In this document: positions 1-9,022 of the stretch, one piece after another
Layout: the number at the start of each line of letters is the position of its first letter
Numbering within the stretch: position 1 is the first letter of the stretch
From: DASSQJ01 sp963726295
GTDB lineage: Bacteria > Actinomycetota > Actinomycetes > Actinomycetales > Dermatophilaceae
Reading direction: 5' to 3'
Assembly: GCA_963726295.1 (NCBI GenBank)
Contig: CAVSBW010000001.1
Location: forward strand, 186,001 to 250,000
DNA length: 64,000 nucleotides
Notes under the pieces: model-generated
The model's database searches: none
What the model saw: the letters and a program-made list of their open reading frames with translations, nothing else
What the model was told of the DNA's origin: nothing
Made by a program: the position numbers and the translations under genes

Positions 1-43
1 CACGATCGACAAGGCTATCGGCCCACGTCGCGGGGCCGGTGCC

Positions 44-610
44 TCATCCCCTCGTGTTGCGGCGTGCTCCCGCGCGACCGCGCCAGTGCCAGGGGCGCCA
101 GCGCGCCGTGGCGGCCGGGGCCGGGCGCACCCGTGCGGACCCCGAGCCGTCGTCGTAGTGGCCCGGGGACTCGATGGCGTCGCCGTGAGGAGCGAGCGCG
201 TGCAGCGTGCAGGTCTCGCGCCAGCGCTCGACCACGTCGGCCCCGGCGTTGAGCCGCTCCGGCCGCAGGAGGTCGGCCGCCGTGGTCCACTCCTCGGAGG
301 CGGGGTCGAGCTGGCGTGCGGTGGCCCGGCGCGTCAGGAGGCGACCGCCGGTGTCCTTGCTGCGCAGTACGAGCTCGACCTCTGCGGGCAGCCACGGGAG
401 GAACTGCTCACCGGGGCCGGAGACCGCGTAGAGGACCGGTCCGCCGTCGCCGTCGGCACCCGGGTCGTGCCACACGTGCCACACCGGGAACGACTCACCG
501 CTCTCGGGGATGCGGACCCAGAGCAGCCCGGACTTGTTCGCCGCCTCGGCCGTCAGCCTCGCGAGGTCGACCGGGGCCGCGGACGGGCCCTGCGGGGTCT
601 GCTCCGACAT
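44..610 (-). CDS. Conserved hypothetical protein (188 aa)
   Basis: I do not recognise the family with certainty. The first 130 residues look like a folded soluble domain (FPVWHVWHD, LYAVSGPGEQ, GRLLTRRATA) that resembles, weakly, the FMN-binding split-barrel (pyridoxamine-phosphate-oxidase-like) proteins common in actinobacteria; the last 35 residues are Arg/Pro/Ala-rich and probably disordered. No signal peptide or membrane segment is visible. The start is the only ATG before MSEQTPQG. It lies downstream of the four-gene operon ending at 687 with a 76-base gap and may be a separate unit. Function unknown. Confidence 0.6.
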   Translation of the reverse strand: MSEQTPQGPSAAPVDLARLTAEAANKSGLLWVRIPESGESFPVWHVWHDPGADGDGGPVLYAVSGPGEQFLPWLPAEVELVLRSKDTGGRLLTRRATARQLDPASEEWTTAADLLRPERLNAGADVVERWRETCTLHALAPHGDAIESPGHYDDGSGSARVRPAPAATARWRPWHWRGRAGARRNTRG

Positions 611-686
611 GCCCGCACTCTCCCACAGCGTGCCGGGAGGGTGCCCGTCACGGCGGGAGCGGGCGGCACCATCGGCAGCGTCCCGC

Positions 687-1211
687 TCACCGGGGGTCCG
701 ACCTCAGCAGGGAGTACATGAGCACGTCGTGGTTGGTGCCGTGGTTGAAGAAGGCGCCGCGGCAGGTGCCCTCGAGCGTGAAGCCGCACTTCTCGGCGAT
801 GCGTCGGGAGGCGTGGTTGCCCGTGGCGATGACGAGCTGGATCCGGTGACGTGGTGTCGTGTCGAAGAGGTGGCCGACCAGGAGGTCGACGGCCTCGGTG
901 ACGTACCCGTGTCCGGCGTCCGCCCGGTCGTAGAGCTGGTAGGACAGCTCGTGGGCGTCCCAGTAGGTCGACGGCCGGTAGAACTCGATGTGGCCGATGA
1001 TGCGGTCGTCGACGACCATGAGCAGGGTGCCCTCGTCGGACTGCCACATCCCGGTCTCGGCGTGGGCGCGACGGAATGCGCTCTCGGACAGGACACCGAG
1101 GGGGAAGTGGTCGCCGCGGGAGCGGAGGTCGATGTGGGCCTCCCACAGCGCGTCGAGGTCCGCGGCGCGCACCGGCCGCAAGGACACCGTGGACCCCTCG
1201 AGCATGGTCAT
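687..1211 (-). CDS. GNAT-family N-acetyltransferase (RimJ/RimL-like)
   Basis: A 174-residue acetyl-CoA-dependent N-acyltransferase of the RimJ/RimL-like GNAT branch. Visible family features are the N-terminal strand TVSLRPVRAADLDALWE, the central IIGHIEFY strand, the segment with GHGYVTEAV where acetyl-CoA phosphates bind, and the C-terminal FTLEGTCRGAFFNHG, typical of ribosomal-protein-alanine-type acetyltransferases. Its ATG overlaps the stop of the HD-GYP gene (ATGA), so it is translationally coupled as the last gene of the operon that begins at 4925. The substrate cannot be told from sequence. Confidence 0.85.
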   Translation of the reverse strand: MTMLEGSTVSLRPVRAADLDALWEAHIDLRSRGDHFPLGVLSESAFRRAHAETGMWQSDEGTLLMVVDDRIIGHIEFYRPSTYWDAHELSYQLYDRADAGHGYVTEAVDLLVGHLFDTTPRHRIQLVIATGNHASRRIAEKCGFTLEGTCRGAFFNHGTNHDVLMYSLLRSDPR

Positions 1212-2821
1212 GGTGCGCGTTCCGGGTCCTGGGGAGGCGAGACGAGACCGTGCTGGAGCGCGTAGAGGCTCGCGCCCACCCGGTTCGTCGCCCCGGTCTT
1301 GGTGTAGCTGCGTTCCACGTGGTTGCGCACGGTCTTCTCGCTGAGCACCAGACGCTCGGCGATCTCGCGGTTGGTCAGTCCCCGGGCCACGAGCCCGAGC
1401 ACCTCCTGCTCGCGCGGGGTCAGCCGGTCGTCGCGGCGCGCCTTCGGGGAGCGATGGCCGGCGGCGCCGAGGACCGCGTCGACGCAGTCGGGGTCCAGCG
1501 CCCCCGCGCCACTGCGTCGGCGGAGCCTCGCTGCCGCACGGTCAGGGGCCATGGCGTCCCGGTAGGGCCGGGGTTCGGTCGCCGACTGGTAGGCGACGGC
1601 CGCGGCGAGCACGCGCTCGCTGCGGCCGAGCATCGACCCGTTCACGCCCAACGGGTAGCCGGTGCCGTCCAGGTGCTCGTGGTGGGCGCGGGCGATCCGG
1701 CGCTCGCCGGCGAGCCCGGGGATGCGGTGGAGCACGCGCTCGGTGAGGTAGGGGTGCATGCGCACGCGCTCCCACTGCGACGTGGTGAGCTCCCCGGGCG
1801 TGGACCACACCTGGTTCGACACCCCGAGCCGGCCGAGGTCGTGAAGGTGCCCCGAGCGTCGCAGCGTGCGCAGCTCGTGCGCCTCCAGGCCCAACAGCCC
1901 GCCCGCCCGGGCGGCGAGGTCGGCGACACCTCGGGAATGGCCCAGGGCGAACGGACACTTGAGGTCGACGAAGTCGCCGATCGCGCAGACCAGTCGGTCC
2001 AGGCCGTCCGGGTCCAGCCGCACGTCGCGGTCGGGTGCGTGGTCGAGGGCCTCGCGCCACAGGTCGCCGTGCCTGGCGCTGGCGAGGACCTCCTGGGGCG
2101 CGGACAGGAGGGCATCGACGACGTCCGGGGCGAAGTGGCCCCCGCGACGCCCGTGGGCCATGGCGAGGACCCCGTCGGTGCCGTACATCCGGTGGTGCAC
2201 CTCGGCGATGTCCGCGAGCTGGGCGACAGCCATCTCGACGGGGATCTCGTCCCCGGAGGCACCCGCCGGCAGCCCCCCGCCGTCATGGCGTTCGAAGGTG
2301 TACGCCAGGGACGCCTCGACGGTCGGTGACAGCCCGATGTGTCGGGCGAGGGCCGCGGCCGAGAGGCAGTGCGAGTGGATCATCGCGGCCAGCTGGCCCC
2401 GGGTGTCACGGAACAGCGACCCCATCACCTTGACCCGGTGCGCCAGGGGCTCCCCCTTGGCGACGTTGCCGAGCAGGAAGCGCAGGTAGGGCAGGCCGGC
2501 CCAGTCGACGAGGTAGGCCTCGCGCCGGACGGCGATGTCGTCGCCGAACCACCGGGCGTACTCCTGGGACTCCGCGTGACAGCCGATCCACATGACCAGC
2601 GTCGTGTAGTAGGCGTTCCCCCGCTGTTCCGCGTCCAGCCCGAGCCGGTCCGCGAGCCGGCAGGCGATCACCGCCGAGCGCAGCATGTGCTCCGCGGGCT
2701 GGCCGAGGCCCAGGTCGATGGCGACGGACAGCCCGGCCAGGACCTCGACCCGGCGAGGCAGCGCCTCCGCGTCCGGCCGCTTCGAGGGCTCCATGCGCCG
2801 ATTCTGCTCCGTGAGCGTCAT
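1208..2821 (-). CDS. HD-GYP domain protein fused to a LuxR-type DNA-binding domain
   Basis: 537 residues. The central and C-terminal parts hold an HD-GYP domain: LHDLGRLG near residue 327 and HHEHLDGTGYP near residue 388, the canonical metal and GYP signatures of cyclic-di-nucleotide phosphodiesterases. It is followed at about 470-530 by a LuxR/GerE helix-turn-helix (LTPREQEVLGLVARGLTNREIAE, shown here only as landmarks at 474-500). The fusion suggests a regulator whose DNA binding responds to a ligand turned over or sensed by the HD-GYP part; this is inference. It overlaps both neighbours by ATGA, so it probably controls or is controlled with the monooxygenase operon. An internal Met at residue 10 is an alternative start. 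Confidence 0.85.
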   Translation of the reverse strand: MTLTEQNRRMEPSKRPDAEALPRRVEVLAGLSVAIDLGLGQPAEHMLRSAVIACRLADRLGLDAEQRGNAYYTTLVMWIGCHAESQEYARWFGDDIAVRREAYLVDWAGLPYLRFLLGNVAKGEPLAHRVKVMGSLFRDTRGQLAAMIHSHCLSAAALARHIGLSPTVEASLAYTFERHDGGGLPAGASGDEIPVEMAVAQLADIAEVHHRMYGTDGVLAMAHGRRGGHFAPDVVDALLSAPQEVLASARHGDLWREALDHAPDRDVRLDPDGLDRLVCAIGDFVDLKCPFALGHSRGVADLAARAGGLLGLEAHELRTLRRSGHLHDLGRLGVSNQVWSTPGELTTSQWERVRMHPYLTERVLHRIPGLAGERRIARAHHEHLDGTGYPLGVNGSMLGRSERVLAAAVAYQSATEPRPYRDAMAPDRAAARLRRRSGAGALDPDCVDAVLGAAGHRSPKARRDDRLTPREQEVLGLVARGLTNREIAERLVLSEKTVRNHVERSYTKTGATNRVGASLYALQHGLVSPPQDPERAP

Positions 2822-4188
2822 CGGGGCACGCGAGCCCGAGAGGAGGAGACCGCCCGGTAGACCGGGCCGGGGCGCATCAGCGAGCGCTTGGAACGGTTCA
2901 TCGTCAACACGTCGAGGACGGCGACCGCGGCGGTCGGGTCGTCACGGGCGCGGTCGAGCAGCCGCCCCAGGAACCGTTGCTCGATGCGCTCCCTCGGTGG
3001 CTGTGGCAACGACAGGATGCCGCGGTCGGCGGGGACGGAGACCTCCCACGCCTGGTCGGCGACACGGTCCGCGGCAGTCTGGAAGCGGCGCGTCAGGTGC
3101 CCGGTGCCGATGGACAGCGCCCGGCCCAGCTCGACCGCCTGGCAGCACGCGACCGTCATGCCCTGTCCGTAGATGGGGTTGAAGGTGCACAGCGCGTCGC
3201 CGAGCACGACCAGCCCGCCGGGAAGGGCGTGCGCCGCGCCGAGGAGGCGTCGACGGCTCGCGTCGAAGCGGTACCCGGCGACCGGTCCGACCTGCTCCGC
3301 GTCGAGCACGGCGGCGGCCACCTCGGGGGGAGCGAGCTCGCGAGTCCAGGTCAGCAGGTCCGTCCGCGACGGGCCGGGGCTGTCGGCTCCATACCCCATC
3401 ACCGTGACCATGCGCAGGCCGCCCTGGTAGCGCGGCAGGTAGAAGCCCCTCGGCCGCCCCGGTCGAGGGCCCACGACGACGAGCCGCTGGGGCAGGCGGT
3501 CCTCCGGGAGCCGAACGAGCTGGGTGGCGTACCGGACCCCGATCTGCTGCTCGACGACCCGGCTGGGACCGCGACCGGCAGCGACGAGCCATCGGTCCAC
3601 GCGGCTACCGCGCCCGCTGGCGTCGACCACGAGGTCCGTCGGCACCGTCTCCGTCCCCGTCGGCGTCCCGAGCCGGACCCCACGGACCCGGTCCGACGAG
3701 GGCTCCAGCACCAGTCCGGACACCTGCGTCTGCGTGCGCAGACAGATGCGGGGGTCCCGCAGGACGGCGGACCGGACGTGGGTCTCCACGAGGTCACGGG
3801 TCGCGAGCAGGGTCAGCGACCTGGGGTAGGGGCCGCTGGCGAAGGTGCGGCCGAAGGCACAGAAGTGCATCTGGGAGAGGTCGTCGAGGACCACCGCGCC
3901 CTCGTCGCGCAGTCCGGCGGCGAAGCCCGGGAGGAGCTCCTCGAGCACCCGGAGGCCACGAGGCTGCAGCACGTGCGTGTGCCGGGCCTGCGGGACGCCC
4001 CGACGGTGCTCCGGCCGGTCGGCGAAGGTGTCCCGGTCGACGAGGGTGACCCGCTCGGCGTACTCGGTGAGGACACGCGCGGCGACCAGGCCGGCAACGC
4101 TCGCCCCGACCACGACCGCGTGCTCGAGGGGACGGCCGGCTCCCACCCCGCTCCGACGGGGTGGAGCCCACCCCGGGGCCCGGGTCAT
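2818..4188 (-). CDS. FAD-dependent oxidoreductase/monooxygenase (PHBH-like)
   Basis: 456 residues with an N-terminal Rossmann FAD-binding signature (VVVGASVAGLVAARVL, about residues 25-40), the VDRD acidic strand end, and the second FAD motif GGLVVLGDALCTFNP near residue 330. This layout fits the 2-polyprenyl-6-methoxyphenol-hydroxylase/para-hydroxybenzoate-hydroxylase-like or geranylgeranyl-reductase-like flavoproteins. No signal peptide is seen. ATGA overlaps on both sides put it second in the operon 4925-687. The natural substrate is unknown; the coupled unknown protein upstream may act in the same pathway. Confidence 0.8.
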   Translation of the reverse strand: MTRAPGWAPPRRSGVGAGRPLEHAVVVGASVAGLVAARVLTEYAERVTLVDRDTFADRPEHRRGVPQARHTHVLQPRGLRVLEELLPGFAAGLRDEGAVVLDDLSQMHFCAFGRTFASGPYPRSLTLLATRDLVETHVRSAVLRDPRICLRTQTQVSGLVLEPSSDRVRGVRLGTPTGTETVPTDLVVDASGRGSRVDRWLVAAGRGPSRVVEQQIGVRYATQLVRLPEDRLPQRLVVVGPRPGRPRGFYLPRYQGGLRMVTVMGYGADSPGPSRTDLLTWTRELAPPEVAAAVLDAEQVGPVAGYRFDASRRRLLGAAHALPGGLVVLGDALCTFNPIYGQGMTVACCQAVELGRALSIGTGHLTRRFQTAADRVADQAWEVSVPADRGILSLPQPPRERIEQRFLGRLLDRARDDPTAAVAVLDVLTMNRSKRSLMRPGPVYRAVSSSRARVPR

Positions 4189-4925
4189 CCCCGGACCGAC
4201 TCGGCGCCACGGCGCTCGGGACTAGGGCCCACCGCGGGGGTGAACCGGATCCGGCCGGAGAAGAACAGACCCCGCTGGGGGAGCCAGAAGTCGGCGAGAG
4301 CGGTCTGCTCGGCCAACGCGCCGAGGGGCCCGAGGTCCACGCCGTCGAGAGCTGCCCGCCCTCCGCGCACCCGCCACACCTGCAGGGGCGCCGCCTTGAA
4401 CCGCGGCCCGTTGGGGGTCCGTCCGTGCAGCCTGATCCGACCGGACCGCAGGACACCGCCCGCAAGCGGCCCCATCGGGGCCAGGACGGCGTCGCTGTCC
4501 CACGCCCAGTCGGGAGTCGCGCCGCCCATCGACGTCATCATCCGGGTGGCCGTGCTCGCGCCGAGCTCCAGGCGCCAGGTCAGCCGCGTCCCCATGGTGA
4601 CGTCGAGGGTCCACTCGTCCCGCCACGTCACGTCGATCGACGGCACCTGCTCGACCACGGCCGCCGCGGACCCGAAGTACCGCGGACAGCTCAGGGCCGG
4701 GTCGACCGTGGTGAAGATGCTCCAGCGGCGCGCGGGGTCGCGGTGCCAGACGGCCCGGTAGGCGGGGCCGACGGAGGTCGCCACCATGTCGCGGAGGCTG
4801 AGGTAGTGCCCCGACGCGAACGGGACACCCATCACGCCGTACCCGGTGAAACGCTCGCCCGGACCGGGGACGAGCCGACGGGTCGTCTCGAGAGCGGACA
4901 CGGTCTGTCGTGGTGTCGTTGTCAT
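4185..4925 (-). CDS. Hypothetical protein, first gene of FAD-monooxygenase operon
   Basis: I chose the ATG at 4925 (MTTTPRQTVS), giving 246 residues; the open frame runs further upstream but the extra part is Arg-rich and overlaps the region upstream of the next gene. The protein is soluble-looking, beta-rich with many Trp (WHRDPARRWSIF, VTWRDEWTLDVT, PDWAWDSDAV) and no Cys-based metal site or membrane segment stands out. I do not recognise the family. It is translationally coupled (ATGA at 4185-4188) to the FAD oxidoreductase, which suggests a shared pathway such as a lipid or polyketide modification, but this is only context. Confidence 0.6.
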   Translation of the reverse strand: MTTTPRQTVSALETTRRLVPGPGERFTGYGVMGVPFASGHYLSLRDMVATSVGPAYRAVWHRDPARRWSIFTTVDPALSCPRYFGSAAAVVEQVPSIDVTWRDEWTLDVTMGTRLTWRLELGASTATRMMTSMGGATPDWAWDSDAVLAPMGPLAGGVLRSGRIRLHGRTPNGPRFKAAPLQVWRVRGGRAALDGVDLGPLGALAEQTALADFWLPQRGLFFSGRIRFTPAVGPSPERRGAESVRG

Positions 4926-5058
4926 GACCCCAGCGTCGACCGGTGAGCGGCGCGGCGCCTGAGGCATCCGCCCCACATTCCTGCACGACGGTCGATGCCC
5001 GGCGGTGGGCATCCCGCCCGGGCGAGGGCCTCGCCGGCCCCGTCGGACGGGCCGGGCG

Positions 5059-5799
5059 TCAGCGCGACCGGACGGGAGCGGCGTCCAGCGGAGTCGAAAG
5101 GTCCGAGGGCTCGGGGTCGGCGCCGGCCAGTCGGACCATCCGTCGGCCGGCGAGCACGCAGAACACGCTCCACGGCAGCAGCGAGGCGAGCGCGAGGACC
5201 ATCCCGACGACACCGAACGTCGCGGGCACCAGCATCAGCACACCCGCTGCGAGCGCCCACCGGGCCGTGGCGGTGCTGAACACGGGGGAGCGCCGGACGA
5301 GGACCGCCAGCGACAGCAGGACCACCGCGCCGATCCCGTAGTAGACGAGGTACGCGGTGCCCTTCCACGAGGACAGGACCGCCTCGCCGGCCGCGCGGTA
5401 CACCGCGTGCATGGCCGGGTCGGTGGCGCTCGCGTCCCGCCGGGCCAGGGCCAGCATCTCCGCCGCGGGGTTCGAGGCGTTGTACGCGGCAATCTGGACG
5501 GTGCCGAGGACCACCGCCACGACCACCCCGGACCGCGACACCGGCCACAGGACCACCCCCAGCGCGAGGTAGAGCAGCAGCACGAGGAGGTTGTTCACGA
5601 GGAGGAGCGCATCGAGGGAGACCAGCCCGAGCACCGGAGACCGCTCCATCAGCGTGAAGACCTCCGGCACGGTGTGCACCGGCGGCCACACGGCGAACAG
5701 CACCACCTGGACGACAGTCAACCCCACGGAGCCGAAAGCGGCCCACCCCCCGAGGCGCAGGAGGCCCCGCCACGCGGTGAAGTGGCCGGCGGTGTCCAT
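5059..5799 (-). CDS. Multi-pass membrane protein (DUF4386-like)
   Basis: The start at 5799 (MDTAGHF) is supported by an AGGAG about seven bases upstream; the longer frame to 5865 has no such site. The 246 residues contain about six hydrophobic segments (for example GSVGLTVVQVVLFAVW, LLLVNNLLVLLLYLALG, VVVAVVLGTVQIAAY, LVYYGIGAVVLLSLAVLV), separated by short loops. The layout resembles actinobacterial DUF4386 proteins, whose function is not known. It is monocistronic: the neighbours are a divergent gene at 5992 and the operon start at 4925 downstream. Confidence 0.7.
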   Translation of the reverse strand: MDTAGHFTAWRGLLRLGGWAAFGSVGLTVVQVVLFAVWPPVHTVPEVFTLMERSPVLGLVSLDALLLVNNLLVLLLYLALGVVLWPVSRSGVVVAVVLGTVQIAAYNASNPAAEMLALARRDASATDPAMHAVYRAAGEAVLSSWKGTAYLVYYGIGAVVLLSLAVLVRRSPVFSTATARWALAAGVLMLVPATFGVVGMVLALASLLPWSVFCVLAGRRMVRLAGADPEPSDLSTPLDAAPVRSR

Positions 5800-5991
5800 G
5801 AGCGGCTCCTGCCTCCACCGTAGGCCGCGGGCGCCCCGGGCCAACCTCGCCGTGGGCGGGATCACGCCGACGGGCGCTCAGCCGCTCGCGGGCGCGGCGT
5901 CGGTCACACCGTGAGGTCGCTCACGCGCCGGCGGGTGCCCGCGCTGCTAGCGTCCGCACCGACCGTGCTCCCCGCCTGGGAAGGCTCGACG

Positions 5992-7062
5992 ATGCGCAGC
6001 GCCAAGGACTTCTTCCGCCCTCTCGCCGTGGGGGCTCCCGACCCGGTCCGCGAGGTCCCGGCGCGCCCGAGCCGGATGATCCACTTCTTCGACCCGAGCA
6101 ACCCGAAGATGGCCGCCAAGGTCCCCGACATGGTCGGAAGCGTCGACGTCCTGCTCGGCAACCTCGAGGACGCCGTGAAGGCCGAGAACAAGGAGGCGGC
6201 CCGGCAGGGTCTGGTCGACATCGCCAGGGCCACCGAGTTCGGCGAGCACACCCAGCTGTGGACCCGGGTCAACGCCCTGGACAGCCCGTGGGCGCTCGAC
6301 GACCTCACCACCCTGGTCACCGAGGTCGGAGACACCCTCGGCGTCGTCATGGTGCCGAAGGTGCAGGGCCCCGAGGACATCCACTACGTCGACCGGCTCC
6401 TCGCCCAGCTCGAGGCCAGGGCCGGCCTCACCCGCCCGGTGCTCGTGCACGCCATCCTCGAGACAGCCCGGGGGGTCGCGAACGTCGAGGAGATCGCAGG
6501 GGCCAGCCCGCGGATGCAGGGCATCAGCCTCGGCCCGGCCGACCTCGCCGCGGACCGGCGGATGAAGACCACCCGCGTCGGCGGCGGGCACCCCGGATAC
6601 CTCGTGCGGCAGGACGCCGTCGACGGCGACATCGAGGGGCAGCGAACCACCTACCAGCAGGACCTCTGGCACTACACGATCGCCCGCATGGTCGACGCCT
6701 GCGCGATGCACGGGATCTTCCCGTACTACGGCCCCTTCGGTGACATCAAGGACGTCGTCGCGTGCGAGGACCAGTTCCGCAACGCATTCCTCCTCGGCTG
6801 CGTCGGTACGTGGACCCTCCACCCGACGCAGATCGCCATCGCCAAGAAGGTCTTCAGTCCCTCAGCCGATGACGTCGCGCACGCCCGGCGGGTCAAGGCA
6901 GCCATGGGTGACGGCACGGGTGCCGTGATGATCGACGGGAAGATGGAGGACGACGCCAGCCTCAAGCAGTGCCTCGTCATCCTCGAGCTGGCCGACCGCC
7001 TGTCGGCGAGCGATCCCGAGCTGGCCCGGCAGTACGCCGGCGCGGGGGAGGGGTCGTCGTGA
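5992..7062 (+). CDS. HpcH/HpaI-family CoA lyase, L-malyl-CoA/beta-methylmalyl-CoA lyase-like
   Basis: 356 residues from the ATG at 5992 (MRSAKDFF), preferred over an earlier frame-compatible start at 5911 because similarity-like sequence begins there and GGGAAGG lies upstream. It is a CitE-type TIM-barrel: NLEDAVKAENKEAAR, TRVNALDSPW, IPKV-like VMVPKVQG, ILETARGVANVEEI and SPRMQGISLGPADLA followed by TTRVGGG. The last block is the signature of malyl-CoA lyases that cleave malyl-CoA or beta-methylmalyl-CoA to glyoxylate plus acyl-CoA. It overlaps the next CitE homologue by GTGA, so both are made together, as in malyl-CoA lyase/thioesterase pairs. Exact substrate not settled. Confidence 0.8.
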   Translation: MRSAKDFFRPLAVGAPDPVREVPARPSRMIHFFDPSNPKMAAKVPDMVGSVDVLLGNLEDAVKAENKEAARQGLVDIARATEFGEHTQLWTRVNALDSPWALDDLTTLVTEVGDTLGVVMVPKVQGPEDIHYVDRLLAQLEARAGLTRPVLVHAILETARGVANVEEIAGASPRMQGISLGPADLAADRRMKTTRVGGGHPGYLVRQDAVDGDIEGQRTTYQQDLWHYTIARMVDACAMHGIFPYYGPFGDIKDVVACEDQFRNAFLLGCVGTWTLHPTQIAIAKKVFSPSADDVAHARRVKAAMGDGTGAVMIDGKMEDDASLKQCLVILELADRLSASDPELARQYAGAGEGSS

Positions 7063-7925
7063 GCCCGTCCTACCGCCCCCGCCGCTCGGTGCTCTACATG
7101 CCGAGCAGCAACAGCCGGGCGCTCGAGAAGGCCAAGACCCTTGCCGTGGACGGGCTCATCCTCGACCTCGAGGACGCGGTCAGCCCGGCCGACAAGCCCG
7201 GCGCCCGTGAGCAAGCCTGTGCTGCAGCGGCATCCGGTGACTACGGCCATCGCGAGGTGACGATCCGCGTCAACGGCAACGGTACCGAGTGGCACGACGC
7301 CGACCTCGAGGCAGCGTGCGCGGCGGGGCCGGACGGCATCGTGGTCCCCAAGGTGGGCTCGGCCGACGAGGTGCGGCAGCTGGTCGCGGCGATGGAACGG
7401 CACGGCGCCCCCGACCACACCCGCCTCTGGGCCATGGTCGAAACGCCCGCGGCCGTCCTCGACGCCCGGGAGATCGCGTCGGCCTCCGACCGTCTCGCCG
7501 TGCTCGTGCTCGGCACCAACGACCTGGTCAAGGAGCTCAACGCCCGGTTCGTGCCGGGCCGGGCACCGCTGCTCAGCGCGCTCTCGACGGTGGTCCTCGC
7601 TGCCCGGGCCGCCGGCGTCGCGGTGCTCGACGGGGTCTACAACGACGTACGGGACCTCGAGGGGTTCACGCAGGAGTGCCGCCAGGGCCGCGACCTCGGC
7701 TATGACGGCAAGACGCTCATCCACCCCGGCCAGGTCGACCCGTGCAACACGGTCTTCGCTCCCTCCGACGATGAGGTGGAGGACGCCCGTGGGGTCCTCG
7801 AGGCGTGGGAGGCCGGGGCCGGGACGGGGGTCGTCACCCACAACGGCCGGATGGTCGAGAACCTCCACGTCGACGTCGCGAGGCGGGTCCTCGCCACCGA
7901 CGAGGCGATCCGCGCGCGCGGCTGA
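7059..7925 (+). CDS. CitE-like HpcH/HpaI aldolase family protein (second of pair)
   Basis: 288 residues starting at the GTG at 7059 inside the overlap with the upstream lyase; GGGGAGGGG lies just before it. Signatures: RRSVLYMPSSNSRALEKA, DLEDAVSPADKPGAR, TIRVNGNGTEW, GIVVPKVGS, AMVETPAAVLDA, LVLGTNDL and GKTLIHPGQV. This matches stand-alone CitE homologues of actinobacteria, which act as acyl-CoA lyases (for example citramalyl-CoA) or as malyl-CoA thioesterases. It lacks the citrate-lyase complex context (no CitD or CitF nearby). Co-translation with a malyl-CoA lyase favours a role in C4/C5 hydroxyacyl-CoA metabolism; that is inference. Confidence 0.8.
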   Translation: MSPSYRPRRSVLYMPSSNSRALEKAKTLAVDGLILDLEDAVSPADKPGAREQACAAAASGDYGHREVTIRVNGNGTEWHDADLEAACAAGPDGIVVPKVGSADEVRQLVAAMERHGAPDHTRLWAMVETPAAVLDAREIASASDRLAVLVLGTNDLVKELNARFVPGRAPLLSALSTVVLAARAAGVAVLDGVYNDVRDLEGFTQECRQGRDLGYDGKTLIHPGQVDPCNTVFAPSDDEVEDARGVLEAWEAGAGTGVVTHNGRMVENLHVDVARRVLATDEAIRARG

Positions 7926-8033
7926 CACCGGCTGCGCGAGTCAACGATTCGGTCACGGCCCGCGCGCTGACTTGCACGGACGCCGCCTCATGTCGTGTCG
8001 TGGGGTCCCGGAGGCCACGACCAGGGAGGACCG

Positions 8034-8978
8034 ATGACGCGGACGCGGCGCGGCGCGGCGGGTGCGGCAGCCCTGGCCGCGGGACTGTTACTGTCCGCGT
8101 GCGGGAACCTGCCGACATGGAGCAGCGGAAGCGGGGCCACCACGGCGGCGGGCGCCACCCCGTCGACGTCCCGTTCCACGTCCTCCGCGGCGCCCCGGTC
8201 GACGACGGCCGCCCCGGCACCCACGCCCACGGCGAGCCCCAGCCCGCCACCGGCGGCGACCCGCACCCCGACACCCACGGCGACGGCGACTCCGGAGCTG
8301 TCGCCCACCCCCACGACGACGGCGGCAGCCCCGACGCCGGCGCGGACGCCGACGCCGACGCGGTCACCGAAGGCGACCTCCGGCCCCACGGCCCTGCGGC
8401 TCGGGTCGTCGGGATCGGAGGTGCGAACGCTCCAGCGGCGGCTCAGCGCCCTGGGCTACTGGCTCGGTGTCCGCGACGGTGACTTCGGGCCGCTGACCCA
8501 GCAGGCAGTGTTCGCGCTCCAGAAGGCTGCGGGCATCGAGCGCGACGGCGTCGTGGGCCCGAACACGCGGCGTGCCCTGGCCGAGGGAGTCCGGCCGACG
8601 GCGACCCTGCGGGGCAGCGGCATCGAGATCGACCTCGACCGCCAGCTGCTCATGGTCGTGCGCAAGGGCAGGCCCGCTCTTGTCCTCAGCACCTCCACCG
8701 GCAACGACGAGCCCTACCGGTCGGGCGACCACATGAGCACCGCCTTCACGCCCACCGGCACCTTTCGCGTCTTCCGCGAGGTCGACGGCCCGGACGACAG
8801 CGACCTCGGGAAGCTGTGGCGACCCAAGTACTTCCTCCGGGGCTGGGCGGTCCACGGCTCGCCCAGCATCCCCCCGTACCCCGCGTCGCACGGATGCGCG
8901 CGGGTGAGCAACGCCGCGATGGACATGATCTGGGACGACCGGCTCATGGAGATCGGCACCACCGTCTCGGTCCACTGA
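8034..8978 (+). CDS. Lipoprotein L,D-transpeptidase with peptidoglycan-binding domain
   Basis: 314 residues. A lipoprotein signal with lipobox LLLSAC places the modified Cys at residue 23; the ATG at 8034 follows GGGAGGA. Residues 25-120 form a Thr/Pro/Ala-rich cell-wall-spanning linker. A PG_binding_1 domain follows (LRLGSSGSEVRTLQRRL, GDFGPLTQQAVFALQ), then a YkuD domain ending in HGSPSIPPYPASHGCARVSN, with the catalytic Cys near residue 288. Such enzymes make 3-3 cross-links or attach proteins in the cell wall and act outside the membrane. A short hairpin at 9023-9036 lies downstream. Confidence 0.9.
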   Translation: MTRTRRGAAGAAALAAGLLLSACGNLPTWSSGSGATTAAGATPSTSRSTSSAAPRSTTAAPAPTPTASPSPPPAATRTPTPTATATPELSPTPTTTAAAPTPARTPTPTRSPKATSGPTALRLGSSGSEVRTLQRRLSALGYWLGVRDGDFGPLTQQAVFALQKAAGIERDGVVGPNTRRALAEGVRPTATLRGSGIEIDLDRQLLMVVRKGRPALVLSTSTGNDEPYRSGDHMSTAFTPTGTFRVFREVDGPDDSDLGKLWRPKYFLRGWAVHGSPSIPPYPASHGCARVSNAAMDMIWDDRLMEIGTTVSVH

Positions 8979-9022
8979 CGGGCGCCCTCCCCGCGGCACT
9001 GGCCGGGCCACCCCTCCACAAC

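Noticed and set aside
7059..7925. Citrate lyase beta subunit
   Set aside because: No citrate lyase alpha, gamma or ligase genes; stand-alone CitE-like CoA lyase or thioesterase is more likely.
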